From Streptomyces sp. sk2.1 (GTDB taxonomy: Bacteria; Actinomycetota; Actinomycetes; Streptomycetales; Streptomycetaceae), in assembly GCF_008120935.1 (NCBI RefSeq), contig NZ_RDBO01000020.1, positions 703,966 to 742,359 of the forward strand: 38,394 bases of DNA, read 5' to 3'. A program made the position numbers and the translations under genes. Below, piece after piece: positions 25,201 through 36,399 of the stretch. The notes below the pieces were generated by a model that made no database searches, was not told the DNA's origin, and was given only the letters and a program-made list of their open reading frames with translations. The first letter of the stretch is position 1; the number at the start of each line of letters is the position of its first letter.

Positions 25201-26816
25201 ACGAGCTCCTCGCGGATGGCGTCCAGCGGCGGGTTCGTGACCTGCGCGAAGAGCTGGGTGAAGTAGTCGAAGAGCAGGCGGGGGCGCTCGGACAGCGCGG
25301 CGATCGGCGAGTCCGTGCCCATGGAGCCGAGCGGCTCGCCGGCGGTGCGGGCCATCGGCGCGAGGATGACGCGGAGCTCTTCCTCGGTGTAGCCGAAGGT
25401 CTGCTGGCGGCGGGTGACGGAGGCGTGCGTGTGCACGATGTGCTCGCGCTCGGGCAGGTCCTCCAGCTCGATCTCGCCGGTCCGCAGCCACTCCTCGTAG
25501 GGCTGCTCGGCGGCGAGGGCGGCCTTGATCTCGTCGTCCTCGATGATGCGGTGCTCGGCGGTGTCGACGAGGAACATCCGGCCGGGCTGGAGGCGGCCCT
25601 TGCGGACGACCTTCGCGGGGTCGATGTCCAGGACGCCGACCTCGGAGGAGAGCACGACGAGGCCGTCGTCGGTGACCCAGTAGCGGCCGGGGCGCAGACC
25701 GTTGCGGTCCAGGACCGCGCCGACCTGGACGCCGTCGGTGAAGGTGACGCAGGCCGGGCCGTCCCAGGGCTCCATCATCGTGGAGTGGTACTGGTAGAAG
25801 GCGCGCCGGGCCGGGTCCATGGAGGCGTGGTTCTCCCATGCCTCGGGGACCATCATCAGCACCGAGTGCGGCAGCGAGCGGCCGCCGAGGTGGAGCAGCT
25901 CCAGGACCTCGTCGAAGGAGGCGGAGTCGGAGGCGTCCGGGGTGCAGACGGGGAAGATCCGGTCGAGGCCGGACTCGCCGCCGCGCCCGTCGGCGGCGGG
26001 GTCGAACAGCTCGGAGGCGAGCTGGGACTCGCGGGCCTTCATCCAGTTGCGGTTGCCCTTGACCGTGTTGATCTCGCCGTTGTGCGCGACGAAGCGGTAC
26101 GGGTGGGCGAGCGGCCAGCTCGGGAAGGTGTTGGTGGAGAACCGGGAGTGGACCAGGGCGACGGCGGTGGCGAAGCGGCGGTCGGAGAGGTCCGGGAAGA
26201 ACGGCTCCAGCTGCCCGGTGGTGAGCATGCCCTTGTAGACGACGGTGCGGGCGGAGAGCGAGGGGAAGTACACCCCGGCCTCCCGCTCGGCGCGCTTGCG
26301 CAGCACGAAGGCCTTGCGGTCGAGCGCGATGCCGGTGCTCGTGCCGTCCGCGACGAAGAGCTGGCGGAACTCGGGCATGGTGGTGCGGGCGCCGTTGCCG
26401 AGGATGTCAGGGGTGACGGGGACCTGGCGCCAGCCGAGGACCTTGATGCCCTCCTCCGCGGCGATCTTCTCCAGCTCGCGGACGGCCTCGGTGGCGTCGT
26501 CCGCGGGCAGGAAGGCGGTTCCGACGGCGTAGGCACCGGCCTCGGGGAGGTCGAAGGGGACCTCCTCGCGCAGGAAGGCGTCCGGCACCTGGAGGAGGAT
26601 GCCCGCGCCGTCGCCGGAGTCGGGCTCGGATCCGGTGGCACCGCGGTGTTCGAGATTGCGCAGCACGGTCAGCGCCTGCTCGACCAGCTCATGGCTGGCC
26701 ACACCGGTCAGAGTGGCCACGAACCCGACACCGCAGGCGTCGTGCTCGTTACGGGGGTCGTACATCCCCTGCTGGGCGGGGCGACCGTCCATGGGCGACC
26801 AGGCGTCGATGCGCAT
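22233..26816 (-). CDS. gltB: glutamate synthase (NADPH) large subunit
   Basis: A 1527-residue enzyme that makes two glutamates from glutamine and 2-oxoglutarate. A short propeptide ends at HDA; Cys28 in DACGVGF is the N-terminal nucleophile of the type 2 glutaminase domain. The central domain follows, then the FMN-binding synthase domain ([60 protein letters not shown]). [15 protein letters not shown] (near residue 1130) supplies the three cysteines of the 3Fe-4S cluster. The C-terminal GXGXG helix domain ([17 protein letters not shown] [32 protein letters not shown]) is complete. ATG 26816 has GGGAG about six nt upstream. A candidate GlnR half box lies 63 nt further upstream. Confidence 0.98.
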   Translation of the reverse strand: MRIDAWSPMDGRPAQQGMYDPRNEHDACGVGFVATLTGVASHELVEQALTVLRNLEHRGATGSEPDSGDGAGILLQVPDAFLREEVPFDLPEAGAYAVGTAFLPADDATEAVRELEKIAAEEGIKVLGWRQVPVTPDILGNGARTTMPEFRQLFVADGTSTGIALDRKAFVLRKRAEREAGVYFPSLSARTVVYKGMLTTGQLEPFFPDLSDRRFATAVALVHSRFSTNTFPSWPLAHPYRFVAHNGEINTVKGNRNWMKARESQLASELFDPAADGRGGESGLDRIFPVCTPDASDSASFDEVLELLHLGGRSLPHSVLMMVPEAWENHASMDPARRAFYQYHSTMMEPWDGPACVTFTDGVQVGAVLDRNGLRPGRYWVTDDGLVVLSSEVGVLDIDPAKVVRKGRLQPGRMFLVDTAEHRIIEDDEIKAALAAEQPYEEWLRTGEIELEDLPEREHIVHTHASVTRRQQTFGYTEEELRVILAPMARTAGEPLGSMGTDSPIAALSERPRLLFDYFTQLFAQVTNPPLDAIREELVTSLRSSLGPQGNLLEPTAASCRSVTLPFPVIDNDELAKLIHINADGDMPGMKAATLSGLYRVGGGGEALAARIEQIRTEVDTAIEDGARLIVLSDRHSDAEHAPIPSLLLTSAVHHHLIRTKQRTQVGLLVEAGDVREVHHVALLIGYGAAAVNPYLAMESVEDLVRAGTFIEGIEPEKAIRNLIHALGKGVLKVMSKMGISTVASYRGAQVFEAVGLDEEFVAKYFNGTATKIGGAGLDVVAREVAARHAKAYPASGISASHRALEIGGEYQWRREGEPHLFDPETVFRLQHSTRNKRYDIFKKYTDRVNQQSERLMTLRGLFAFNPDRAPIPVDEVEPVSEIVKRFSTGAMSYGSISREAHETLAIAMNQLGGKSNTGEGGEDADRLHDPARRSSIKQVASGRFGVTSEYLVNADDIQIKMAQGAKPGEGGQLPGHKVYPWVAKTRHSTPGVGLISPPPHHDIYSIEDLAQLIHDLKNANPAARIHVKLVSEVGVGTVAAGVSKAHADVVLISGHDGGTGASPLTSLKHAGGPWELGLAETQQTLLLNGLRDRIVVQTDGQLKTGRDVVIAALLGAEEFGFATAPLVVSGCVMMRVCHLDTCPVGIATQNPVLRARFSGKAEYVVNFFEFIAQEVRELLAELGFRSIEEAVGHAELLDTDRAVTHWKAQGLDLERLFHVPELPEGAVRHQLVEQDHGLAKALDNELIRLAADALGADGAEAAQPVRAQVAIRNINRTVGTMLGHEVTKKFGGAGLPQDTIDITFTGSAGQSFGAFVPSGVTLRLEGDANDYVGKGLSGGRIVVRPDRGADHLAEYSTIAGNTIAYGATGGELFLRGRTGERFCVRNSGATVVSEGVGDHGCEYMTGGHAVVLGETGRNFAAGMSGGVAYVIDLDRDNVNAGNHGAIEALSDTDERWLHDVVRRHREETGSTVAEKLLADWDTAVARFSKIIPSTYKAVLAAKEAAELAGLSERETTEKMMEAATNG

Positions 26817-26878
26817 TGGCTCTCCCGTCGTCGTCGTGGCATGTGCAGTGCCGAGGGACGACGTTGGCCCTCTGCGAA

Positions 26879-26894
26879 ATTTCGTGCAGGTTAC
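26879..26894 (-). promoter_or_regulatory. candidate GlnR half-site upstream of gltB
   Basis: On the minus strand GTAAC-n6-GAAAT (26894 to 26879) fits the a/b pair gTnAC-n6-GaAAc of the Streptomyces GlnR box at nine of ten fixed bases or so, with the right spacing. A second pair is not evident. It lies 63-78 nt before the gltB start. The whole gap 26817-27247 otherwise contains the palindrome at 27074-27091 and no gene I can support. Confidence 0.35.
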
Positions 26895-27073
26895 ATGATG
26901 GGTCGCTGCTCAAGAAGCGGATAGTTCGTTCCAACATGCGGACACCATCGATGACGGTGGAGTGGGTCGCAGTCGGATGATCGGCGCCCTGGGAGCCGCG
27001 GAGAGCAGGCGTCGTTGCCCGCGGTGTCCACCACTCATGCCCGGCGGCGAAGGAACTGAAACCGCCAGGAAAC

Positions 27074-27091
27074 GACTACTTATGTGTAGTC
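27074..27091. repeat. short palindrome in the gltB upstream region
   Basis: GACTAC (27074-27079) and GTAGTC (27086-27091) form a perfect 6-bp inverted repeat around TTATGT in an AT-richer island of the long gltB/VIT intergenic region. It could be an operator; no regulator is assigned. Confidence 0.4.
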
Positions 27092-27247
27092 CTGCATAGC
27101 GACTCATTTTACGCCGGTGGGGCCGGTTCCGCCCAGTGGCGGCCACCAAGACGTAGATCACACGGGCGGCGGGTGGACATCCGGCGGACGGCGGACGCGG
27201 CGCGGGCCCGGGTGCTCCCGGGGCGCGCCGGAGCCCGGACACGTCAC

Positions 27248-27282
27248 GGGCGGGCACACCCGCCATGGGTGCGCCCGCCCGG
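27248..27282 (-). terminator. terminator of the VIT-family transporter gene
   Basis: A 15-bp stem (27248-27262 with 27268-27282, one A/C mismatch) with loop GCCAT lies 12 nt after the stop codon on the minus strand. Confidence 0.75.
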
Positions 27283-27294
27283 CTCCGCGGCGGT

Positions 27295-28029
27295 TCAGCC
27301 TCCGACGGCGACCCCGAACAGCGTGCCCAGCCCGTAGGTGACGGCCGCGGCGGCCCCGCCCAGCGTCAGCTGGCGCAGCCCGCTGTACAACCAGCCGCGC
27401 GCCGTCACCCGGGCCACCACCGCGCCGCAGGCGAACAGCCCGGCCAGCGCCAGCAGCACGGCCGGCCACAGCGCGGTCGCGCCGAGCAGGTACGGCAGCA
27501 CGGGCAGCAGGGCGCCCAGCGCGAACGCGCCGAACGACGACACCGCGGCGACGAGCGGCGAGGGCAGGTCGGCCGGGTCGATGCCGAGTTCCTCGCGGGC
27601 GTGTATCTCCAGGGCCTGTTCAGGGTCGCGCGACAGCTGCCGCGCGACCTCTCGGGCGAGCTCGGCGTCGACGCCGCGGGACTCGTACAGCTCGGCGAGC
27701 TCCCGTTCCTCGTCCATCGGATGCTTGCGCAACTCGCGCCGCTCGACGTCGAGTTCGGCCTCGACGAGCTCGCGCTGCGAGGCGACGGAGGTGTACTCGC
27801 CGGCCGCCATGGAGAACGCCCCGGCGGCCAGGCCCGCCAGACCGGTGATCACGATCGTCTGCTGGGAGACGGCACCGCCCGCGACACCGGTCATCAGTGC
27901 CAGGTTGGAGACCAGCCCGTCCATCGCCCCGAACACCGCCGGACGCAGCCAGCCGCCGTTGACGTCGCGGTGGGTGTGGTTGTCGCGGTGCGCCTCGTGC
28001 AGTACGGCGTCGGTCTCGATGATGGCCAC
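27295..28029 (-). CDS. VIT1/CCC1-family Fe2+/Mn2+ transporter
   Basis: A 244-residue membrane protein. The N-terminal half has GWLRPAVFGAMDGLVSNLALMTGVAGG and TGLAGLAAGAFSMAAGEYTSVASQRE, the first two helices and the proton/metal site motifs (MDG, MAAGEY) of the VIT family. A soluble acidic helical segment (EAELDVERRELRKHPMDEERELAELY, then SRDPEQALEIHAREELGIDP) corresponds to the metal-binding domain. Three further helices follow. The family moves Fe2+ or Mn2+ across membranes in exchange for protons, in bacteria most likely outward. GTG 28029 has GGAGAAGGGG upstream and gives the normal family length; a frame to 28140 adds an unlikely tail. It is divergent from the ADP-ribosylglycohydrolase cluster across a candidate iron box. 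Confidence 0.9.
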   Translation of the reverse strand: MAIIETDAVLHEAHRDNHTHRDVNGGWLRPAVFGAMDGLVSNLALMTGVAGGAVSQQTIVITGLAGLAAGAFSMAAGEYTSVASQRELVEAELDVERRELRKHPMDEERELAELYESRGVDAELAREVARQLSRDPEQALEIHAREELGIDPADLPSPLVAAVSSFGAFALGALLPVLPYLLGATALWPAVLLALAGLFACGAVVARVTARGWLYSGLRQLTLGGAAAAVTYGLGTLFGVAVGG

Positions 28030-28152
28030 GGCTGTTCCCCTTCTCCGGCAGCGGGATTCACCCGTTCCGCCCCCGCTCGACACCATCGAAAGTACGCGCG
28101 AAAAACGGCTCCCGCCAGCAAGGCAGGCCATGCTTACCACCCCTCTGACCAG

Positions 28153-28171
28153 GTAAGTAAGGCTTCCCTTG
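28153..28171. promoter_or_regulatory. candidate iron box (DmdR1/IdeR-type) between the transporter and hydrolase genes
   Basis: GTAAGTAAGGCTTCCCTTG agrees at 12 of 19 positions with the actinobacterial iron-box consensus TTAGGTTAGGCTAACCTAA, including the central AGGCT. It lies about 124 nt upstream of the VIT transporter start and 136 nt upstream of the first hydrolase start. Match quality is modest. Confidence 0.35.
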
Positions 28172-28306
28172 CCATTTCTGACGCACCATCCGGACCATCA
28201 TCCGACTGGCCCTTTTGTTGTGATGAACGGCCTCTGTCGACGCTTCGCGTGGCACAGATCGGAGGAGGTAGGAGAACTGACTCGGTGTGTGCGAAGGGTC
28301 GACGCC

Positions 28307-30889
<2,583 letters not shown>

Positions 30890-32014
30890 ACGGATCACGG
30901 GCGCGCTCGTCGGCGCCGCGGTCGGTGACGCGCTCGGCGGCCCGGTCGAGGGCCGGTCGCCCGAGCAGATCGTGGCCCGCCACGGCGGCCGGATCGACGG
31001 GATCGTCGGCCCGTGGGACGGCGACCGGTGGCGCACGGCGCGCCCCGTCGCCCCGTACCACAAGGGCGACGGGCACGTCACCGACGACACCCTGATGACC
31101 CATGCGCTGGTCCGGGTGTACGAGGTCGTGCGCGACCACCTCGACGCGTACGCGGTCGCCGACCACCTCGTGCCGGAGCTGATCACCAACCTCCGCTGGA
31201 TTCCCGAGCTGGAGGCCGAGGCGCTGCCGCTCCAGCGGATCTTCCTCGCCGAGAAGTGGATCGTCGCCCGGCTGCACTACGGCCATGTCGATCCGCGCGA
31301 GGCGGGCAGCGGAAACATCGTCAACTGCGGTGCGGCGATGTACATGGCCCCGGTCGGGCTGGTCAACGCCGCCCACCCGGAGGCCGCCTACGCCGAGGCG
31401 CTGGACGTCGCCGGTGCCCACCAGTCCAGTTACGGCAGGGAGGCGGCCGGGGTCTTCGCGGCGGCCGTCGCCGCCGCCTGCGCCCCGGGCGCGACGCCCG
31501 CCGGCGTCGTCGACACCTGTCTGTCGCTCGCCAAGGACGGCACCCGGTCGGCGATCGAGGCGGTGTGCGAAACCGCCGCCCGGTACGACGACTTCGAGTC
31601 GGCGCTGGAGCCGCTGCGCGCCGCGGTCGCCCCCTTCGACACCGTCGGCCCCGACTACCGCGCCCCGTCCCTCGCCGCCCGCCGGCCGTCCCGGCTGCAC
31701 GCCATCGAGGAGCTCCCGATCGCGCTCGGCATGCTGCTCGTCGCGGGCGGCGACTACCGGCACGCGGTGCTCGGCTCGGTCAACTACGGCCGGGACTGCG
31801 ACTCGATCGCCACGATGAGCGGCGCCGTCGCGGGCGCGCTCGGCGGCGAGCGGGCCGTCCCCGCCGACTGGGCGCGGGCCGTCGCCGGGGCCAGCCGGCT
31901 CGATCTGCACGCCCCCGCGCGGACCCTGGCGCAGGTCGCCCGCGAGGTGTTCGCACGGGACGCGCTCCGGCGCCGCGCGCACGAGTCGGCGTTCGCCGCG
32001 CTGGTGGGCACGGC

Positions 32015-33388
32015 ATGACGGTACGGGTGACCTGGGTGCAGCCCGAGGACCTCGTCGGCCACGAACTGCGCCAGGCGGCCGAGGACGGCCGGGACGCGCG
32101 GGCCGTCGCACGCCGGTGGTACGAGGCGGGCGGCGCCCCCGCCCCGGAGCGCGCGGGCGCGTCCGCCTCGCCGGCCCCGGAACTGCGCGCGCTCGCCGAG
32201 CGGCTGCTCGACGAACTCGCCCTGCTGGAGTCGCCGTTGCGGGACGACGAGCCGACCGGGTGGGCCGAGGTCCGGGCCGCCTGCCCCGACTGGCCGGCCC
32301 CGCGCACCGACCCGCCACCGGCGGACCGGGACCGGCTGCACGCCGCCTGGCTGGGCCGGGCGGCCGGCTGCCTGCTGGGCAAGCCCGTCGAGAAGCTGCC
32401 GCTGGAAGGCATCCGCGCGCTCGCCCGCGCCACCGGCAACTGGCCGCTGACCACCTGGTTCACCGCCCGGGGGCTGCCCGCCGCGCTGGCCGCCACCTAC
32501 CCCTGGAACCGCCGCTCCGCGTCCTGCTCGCTGGCCGAGAACATCGACGGCATGCCCGAGGACGACGACCTCAACCACCCCTTGCTGACCCTGCTGCTGC
32601 TCCGGCGCCACGGCCCGTCCTTCACCACCGGCGACCTCGCCCGGCTCTGGCTCGACGAGCTCCCGGCGGGCCGGACGTTCACCGCCGAGCGGATCGCGTA
32701 CCGCAATCTGCTGGACGGGATCGAGCCCCCGCACACGGCCGGGTACCGCAACCCGTTCCGGGAGTGGATCGGCGCGCAGATCCGGGCCGACGTGCACGGC
32801 TGGACGCACCCGGGCGATCCGTCGGCCGCGGCGGAACAGGCCCACCGGGACGCCGTCCTCAGCCACACCGCCAACGGGGTGTACGGGGCGATGTTCACCG
32901 CCGCCGCGCTCGCCGAGGCGGCCGGGGGCGGGAGCGACGTGCACGAGTGCCTGGCCACCGGGCTGCGGGTCGTGCCGCCGCGCTCACGGTTCGCGCACGC
33001 GGTGCGCTTCGGGATCGGGGCGGCCCGCGGGGGCGGCGACTTCGACACGGTGGCCGACCGGCTGCACGCCGAGTACGGCGGGTACCACTGGGTCCACGTG
33101 CTGCCCAACGCCGCCCTGCTCGCCGCCGCCCTCACCCATGCCGACGGCGACTTCTCCGGCTCCATCTGCCGTGCGGTGTCGGGTGGTTGGGACACCGACT
33201 CCAACGGCGCGACCGCCGGTTCGCTGGCCGGTCTGCTGGCCGGCGGACCGGACCGGCTGCCCGGCCGCTGGACCGCCCCGCTGAGGAACCGGCTCGCCAC
33301 GTCCGTCCCCGGCTTCGACTCCGTCGGCTTCGACGAACTCGCCGGACAGACCCATCGGCTCACCCAGAAGGAGGCACTGTGCCCATGA
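32015..33388 (+). CDS. ADP-ribosylglycohydrolase-family protein, divergent
   Basis: A 457-residue protein. An N-terminal helical segment of about 105 residues precedes the fold, which begins LHAAWLGRAAGCLLGKPVEK. The first metal cluster reads PEDDDLNHPLLTLLLL, with DDD in place of the usual DDT. The second is VSGGWDTDSNGATAGSLAGLLAG, intact. Family members with the GWDTDxN signature are a subgroup often found beside ribokinases and sugar genes, which favours small-molecule N-glycosidic substrates. The ATG overlaps the preceding stop, and its own stop overlaps the ribokinase start, giving tight coupling. Confidence 0.88.
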   Translation: MTVRVTWVQPEDLVGHELRQAAEDGRDARAVARRWYEAGGAPAPERAGASASPAPELRALAERLLDELALLESPLRDDEPTGWAEVRAACPDWPAPRTDPPPADRDRLHAAWLGRAAGCLLGKPVEKLPLEGIRALARATGNWPLTTWFTARGLPAALAATYPWNRRSASCSLAENIDGMPEDDDLNHPLLTLLLLRRHGPSFTTGDLARLWLDELPAGRTFTAERIAYRNLLDGIEPPHTAGYRNPFREWIGAQIRADVHGWTHPGDPSAAAEQAHRDAVLSHTANGVYGAMFTAAALAEAAGGGSDVHECLATGLRVVPPRSRFAHAVRFGIGAARGGGDFDTVADRLHAEYGGYHWVHVLPNAALLAAALTHADGDFSGSICRAVSGGWDTDSNGATAGSLAGLLAGGPDRLPGRWTAPLRNRLATSVPGFDSVGFDELAGQTHRLTQKEALCP

Positions 33389-34269
33389 CCGGCATCGCGG
33401 TGCTCGGCAGCACCAACATGGACCTCGTCGCCCGCGTCACCCGGGCCCCGGAGCCCGGGGAGACCGTCACCGGACGGGAGCTGCTCACCGTCCCCGGCGG
33501 CAAGGGCGCCAACCAGGCCGTCGCCGCCGCCCGCGCGGGCGGCGACGTGATCATGATCGGCGCGGTCGGGGACGACGAGTACGGCGTCCGGCTGCGGTCG
33601 AACCTGGAGCACGCGGGCATCGACACCGACCTGCTGCACACCGCCGAGGGCCCCAGCGGCACCACGCACATCGTCGTCGACGACACGGGTGCCAACTCCA
33701 TCGTGGTCATCCCCGGCGCCAACGGCACCCTCACCGCGCTCGGCCCCGGCGAGATGGCCGCCATCGCGGGCGCCGAACTGCTGCTGCTCCAACTGGAACT
33801 GCCGATGTCCGCCGTGATCGAGGGCGCGCGGGTGGCCCACGCCCAGGGCGTGCGGACCCTGCTCACCCCGTCCCCCGTGCAGCCGCTGCCGTCCGAACTC
33901 CTCGACTGCGTCGACCTGTTGATCCCCAACGAGCACGAGGCGGCGGCGCTCACCGGCTTCACCGACCCCCACGCGGCGGCCCGGCACCTGCTCGGGCAGG
34001 TCCCCGCGGTCGTCGTCACGCTCGGTGCGAAGGGCTGCCTGTACGCGGCCCGGGGCGGCGAGCCCGTCCTCTTCCCCGCCCCCGAGGTCACCGCCGTCGA
34101 CACCACCGGGGCGGGCGACACCTTCGTCGGCACGCTCGCCGTGGCGCTCGGCGAGCGGCGGCCCGTGCCCGAGGCCCTGGCCTGGGCCTCCTCGGCCGCC
34201 GCGCTCTGCGTACAGCGTCCGGGCGCCTCCACCTCCATGCCGTACCGCGGGGAGATCGACGCCGCATGA
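33385..34269 (+). CDS. rbsK: ribokinase (PfkB family)
   Basis: A 294-residue sugar kinase. Features are the N-terminal GSTNMDLVARVTRAPEPGETVTG, the sugar-binding GGKGANQAVAAARAGG, and the C-terminal anion-hole and catalytic base DTTGAGDTFVGTLAVAL. PNEHEAAALTG and VVTLGAKGCLY are also typical of ribokinases. It phosphorylates D-ribose at O5 using ATP. Translation is coupled by ATGA to the third hydrolase gene, with AAGGAGG 13 nt or so upstream. No ribose ABC transporter lies beside it, so the ribose probably arises inside the cell from the hydrolases. The symbol rests on family pattern; a related pentose or nucleoside kinase is possible. Confidence 0.88.
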   Translation: MTGIAVLGSTNMDLVARVTRAPEPGETVTGRELLTVPGGKGANQAVAAARAGGDVIMIGAVGDDEYGVRLRSNLEHAGIDTDLLHTAEGPSGTTHIVVDDTGANSIVVIPGANGTLTALGPGEMAAIAGAELLLLQLELPMSAVIEGARVAHAQGVRTLLTPSPVQPLPSELLDCVDLLIPNEHEAAALTGFTDPHAAARHLLGQVPAVVVTLGAKGCLYAARGGEPVLFPAPEVTAVDTTGAGDTFVGTLAVALGERRPVPEALAWASSAAALCVQRPGASTSMPYRGEIDAA

Positions 34270-35501
34270 ACAGGACCGCACAGGCACCTTCGACCGCGCA
34301 GGAACCTCCGACCGCACGGGCGCCCCTGACCGGGCTGCGGGTCATCGACCTCGCCACGCTCTTCGCCGGCCCGCTCTGCGCCACCATGCTCGGCGACTTC
34401 GGCGCCGAGGTCATCAAGGTCGAGCACCCGAGCCGGCCCGACCCCTCCCGCGGGCACGGTCCCACGAAGGACGGCGTCGGCCTGTGGTGGAAGCTGCTGG
34501 GCCGCAACAAGCGCAACCTGACCCTCGACCTGTCCACCCCGGGTGGCCGGGACGTCCTGCTCCGGCTGGCCGCCGGGGCCGATGTGATCGTCGAGAACTT
34601 CCGGCCCGGGACGCTGGAGCGCTGGGGGCTCGGCTGGGCGGAGCTGCACGCCGCCAACCCCCGGCTGGTGCTGGCCAGGGTCACCGGCTTCGGCCAGTTC
34701 GGCCCGTACGCGCACCGTCCCGGCTTCGGCACCCTGGCCGAGGCGATGAGCGGGTTCGCCGCGATCACCGGGGAGCCGGACGGGCCGCCGACGCTGCCGC
34801 CGTTCGGGCTCGCCGACTCGATCGCGGCCCTGGCCACCGCGTACGCCGTGATGACCGCTCTCGCCGGGCGCGACCGCACCGGGCGGGGGCAGGTCGTCGA
34901 CATGGCGATCATCGAGCCGATGCTGACCGTGCTCGGCCCGCAGCCCATCTGGTACGACCAGCTCGGCTACGTGCAGCCCCGCACCGGCAACCGCTCCCGG
35001 AACAACGCGCCGCGCAACACCTACCGCACCTCGGACGGGCACTGGGTCGCGGTCTCCACCTCCGCGCAGTCGATCGCCGAGCGGGTGATGCGGCTGGTCG
35101 GCCGGGCAGAGCTGATCGACGAGCCCTGGTTCGCGTCCGGCACCACCCGCGCCGAGCACGCCGACGAGCTCGACGAGGCGGTCGGCAACTGGATCGCCCG
35201 GCACACCCGCGAGGAGGCGGTCTCCGCCTTCGAGAAGGCGGAGGCGGCCATCGCGCCGATCCACGACGTCCGGGACGTGATGGAGGACCCGCAGTACCGG
35301 GCCCTGGACTCGGTCACCGAGATCGACGACCCGGAGCTGGGCCCGCTGCGGATGCAGAACGTCCTGTTCCGGCTCTCCGCGACACCGGGCTCGATCCGCT
35401 GGGCGGGCCGGCCGCACGGCGCGGACACCGAGGAGATCCTGACCGGGCTGGGCCTGTCGGGGGCGGAGATCGCCGCGCTGCGGGCGGAGCGTGTCCTGTG
35501 A
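34266..35501 (+). CDS. CaiB/BaiF family III CoA-transferase
   Basis: A 411-residue enzyme with PLTGLRVIDLATLFAGPLCATMLGDFGAEVIKVEHP, WWKLLGRNKRNLTLDL, ADVIVENFRPGTLERWGLG and GQVVDMAIIEPML, whose aspartate (in VVDMAI) is the catalytic residue that forms the acyl anhydride. It moves CoA between carboxylic acids. The family is complete in length. It overlaps the ribokinase stop by ATGA and the next gene by GTGA. The direct pairing with a CitE-type lyase suggests activation of a C4-C5 hydroxy-dicarboxylic acid (malate, citramalate or itaconate type) before cleavage. Confidence 0.92.
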   Translation: MNRTAQAPSTAQEPPTARAPLTGLRVIDLATLFAGPLCATMLGDFGAEVIKVEHPSRPDPSRGHGPTKDGVGLWWKLLGRNKRNLTLDLSTPGGRDVLLRLAAGADVIVENFRPGTLERWGLGWAELHAANPRLVLARVTGFGQFGPYAHRPGFGTLAEAMSGFAAITGEPDGPPTLPPFGLADSIAALATAYAVMTALAGRDRTGRGQVVDMAIIEPMLTVLGPQPIWYDQLGYVQPRTGNRSRNNAPRNTYRTSDGHWVAVSTSAQSIAERVMRLVGRAELIDEPWFASGTTRAEHADELDEAVGNWIARHTREEAVSAFEKAEAAIAPIHDVRDVMEDPQYRALDSVTEIDDPELGPLRMQNVLFRLSATPGSIRWAGRPHGADTEEILTGLGLSGAEIAALRAERVL

Positions 35502-36310
35502 CCGCGACGGTGCCGCTCACCTGGCTGTACGTCCCCGGGGACCGGCCGGAGGTGGTGCGCAAGGCGCGCGACTCGGGCGCGGACGTGGTGATCGTGGACC
35601 TGGAGGACGCGGTCGCCCCGGACCGCAAGGAGTACGCGCGCTCGGCCACCGCCGAGCTGCTGTCCGAGACCGCCGGGGACAAGGCCGTGCCGCTCCACGT
35701 CCGGGTCCACACCGAGGCGGACGTGCGCGCCCTCGCCGGGCTGCCGGGGCTGGCCGAGCTCCGGCTGCCCAAGATCACCCACGCGGCGTCCGTCCACCAC
35801 ATCGCGGCGGTGGCCCCGGGGGTGGCGCTCTGCCCGCTGCTGGAGTCGGCGCTCGGCATCGAGCACGCGTACACGGTCGCCGCCTCCCACCCCCAGGTGC
35901 GTTCCATCGCCCTCGGCGAGGCGGACCTGCGGGCCGATCTGGGCGTACGGGACGACGCCGGTCTCGACTGGTCGCGCAGCCGGGTCGTGGTCGCCGCCCG
36001 CGCGGCCGGGCTGGCGCCGCCCACCCAGTCGGTGTTCCCGGACGTCCGGGACCTGGAGGGGCTGTGGTCGTCCTGCGCCCACGGCCGGGCGCTGGGCTTC
36101 CTGGGCCGGGCGGCGATCCATCCCCGCCAGCTCCCGGTCATCGAGCGGGCGTTCCGTCCGACGGCGCGGGAGGTCGAGGCGGCGCAGGAGATCGTGGCGG
36201 CGGCCGTGACGGACGAGGGGGCGCTGGCCCTGCCGGACGGCCGGTTCGTCGACGCGGCGGTGGTCGCGTCGGCGCGCAGGACCCTGGCGCTGGCCGCGCG
36301 GGCGGGGTGA
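35498..36310 (+). CDS. CitE-like HpcH/HpaI-family CoA-ester lyase or thioesterase
   Basis: A 270-residue TIM-barrel protein: TWLYVPGDRPEVVRKA, VIVDLEDAVAPDRKEYAR, LRLPKITHAASV, ALCPLLESALGIEHAY, SIALGEADLRADLG and AIHPRQLPVIERAF. The glutamate in LLESA and the aspartate in GEADLRADLG bind Mg2+, as in citrate lyase beta and malyl-CoA/citramalyl-CoA lyases. There is no citrate lyase alpha or gamma subunit nearby, so it is a free-standing CitE homologue, possibly malyl-CoA, citramalyl-CoA or beta-methylmalyl-CoA lyase/thioesterase. The GTG start overlaps the CoA-transferase stop. It is the last gene of the six-gene run, and a very strong hairpin follows. Confidence 0.88.
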   Translation: MTATVPLTWLYVPGDRPEVVRKARDSGADVVIVDLEDAVAPDRKEYARSATAELLSETAGDKAVPLHVRVHTEADVRALAGLPGLAELRLPKITHAASVHHIAAVAPGVALCPLLESALGIEHAYTVAASHPQVRSIALGEADLRADLGVRDDAGLDWSRSRVVVAARAAGLAPPTQSVFPDVRDLEGLWSSCAHGRALGFLGRAAIHPRQLPVIERAFRPTAREVEAAQEIVAAAVTDEGALALPDGRFVDAAVVASARRTLALAARAG

Positions 36311-36335
36311 GGAAGGGGCCCTCGTCCCGGGACAC

Positions 36336-36374
36336 GCACCGGGCCCCGGACCTTTTCGGTCCGGGGCCCGGTGC
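36336..36374. terminator. bidirectional terminator between the CitE-like gene and lgt
   Basis: A perfect 17-bp stem (36336-36352 with 36358-36374) with loop TTTTC lies 26 nt from each convergent stop codon. It is the strongest hairpin in the window. Confidence 0.9.
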
Positions 36375-36399
36375 TCCGGTGTGTGCGGCCGAAGCGCGC

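Noticed and set aside
22086..26924. Very long open frame on the plus strand opposite gltB and gltD
   Set aside because: It lies antisense to a certain gene in GC-rich DNA. Its composition is Val/Gly/Asp/Leu-rich without family motifs, the usual shadow of a high-GC coding strand.
26910..27266. Small open frame upstream of gltB, including a possible leader peptide starting near 27110
   Set aside because: No ribosome site and no plausible attenuator (no run of regulatory codons, no terminator following). Kept only as intergenic DNA.
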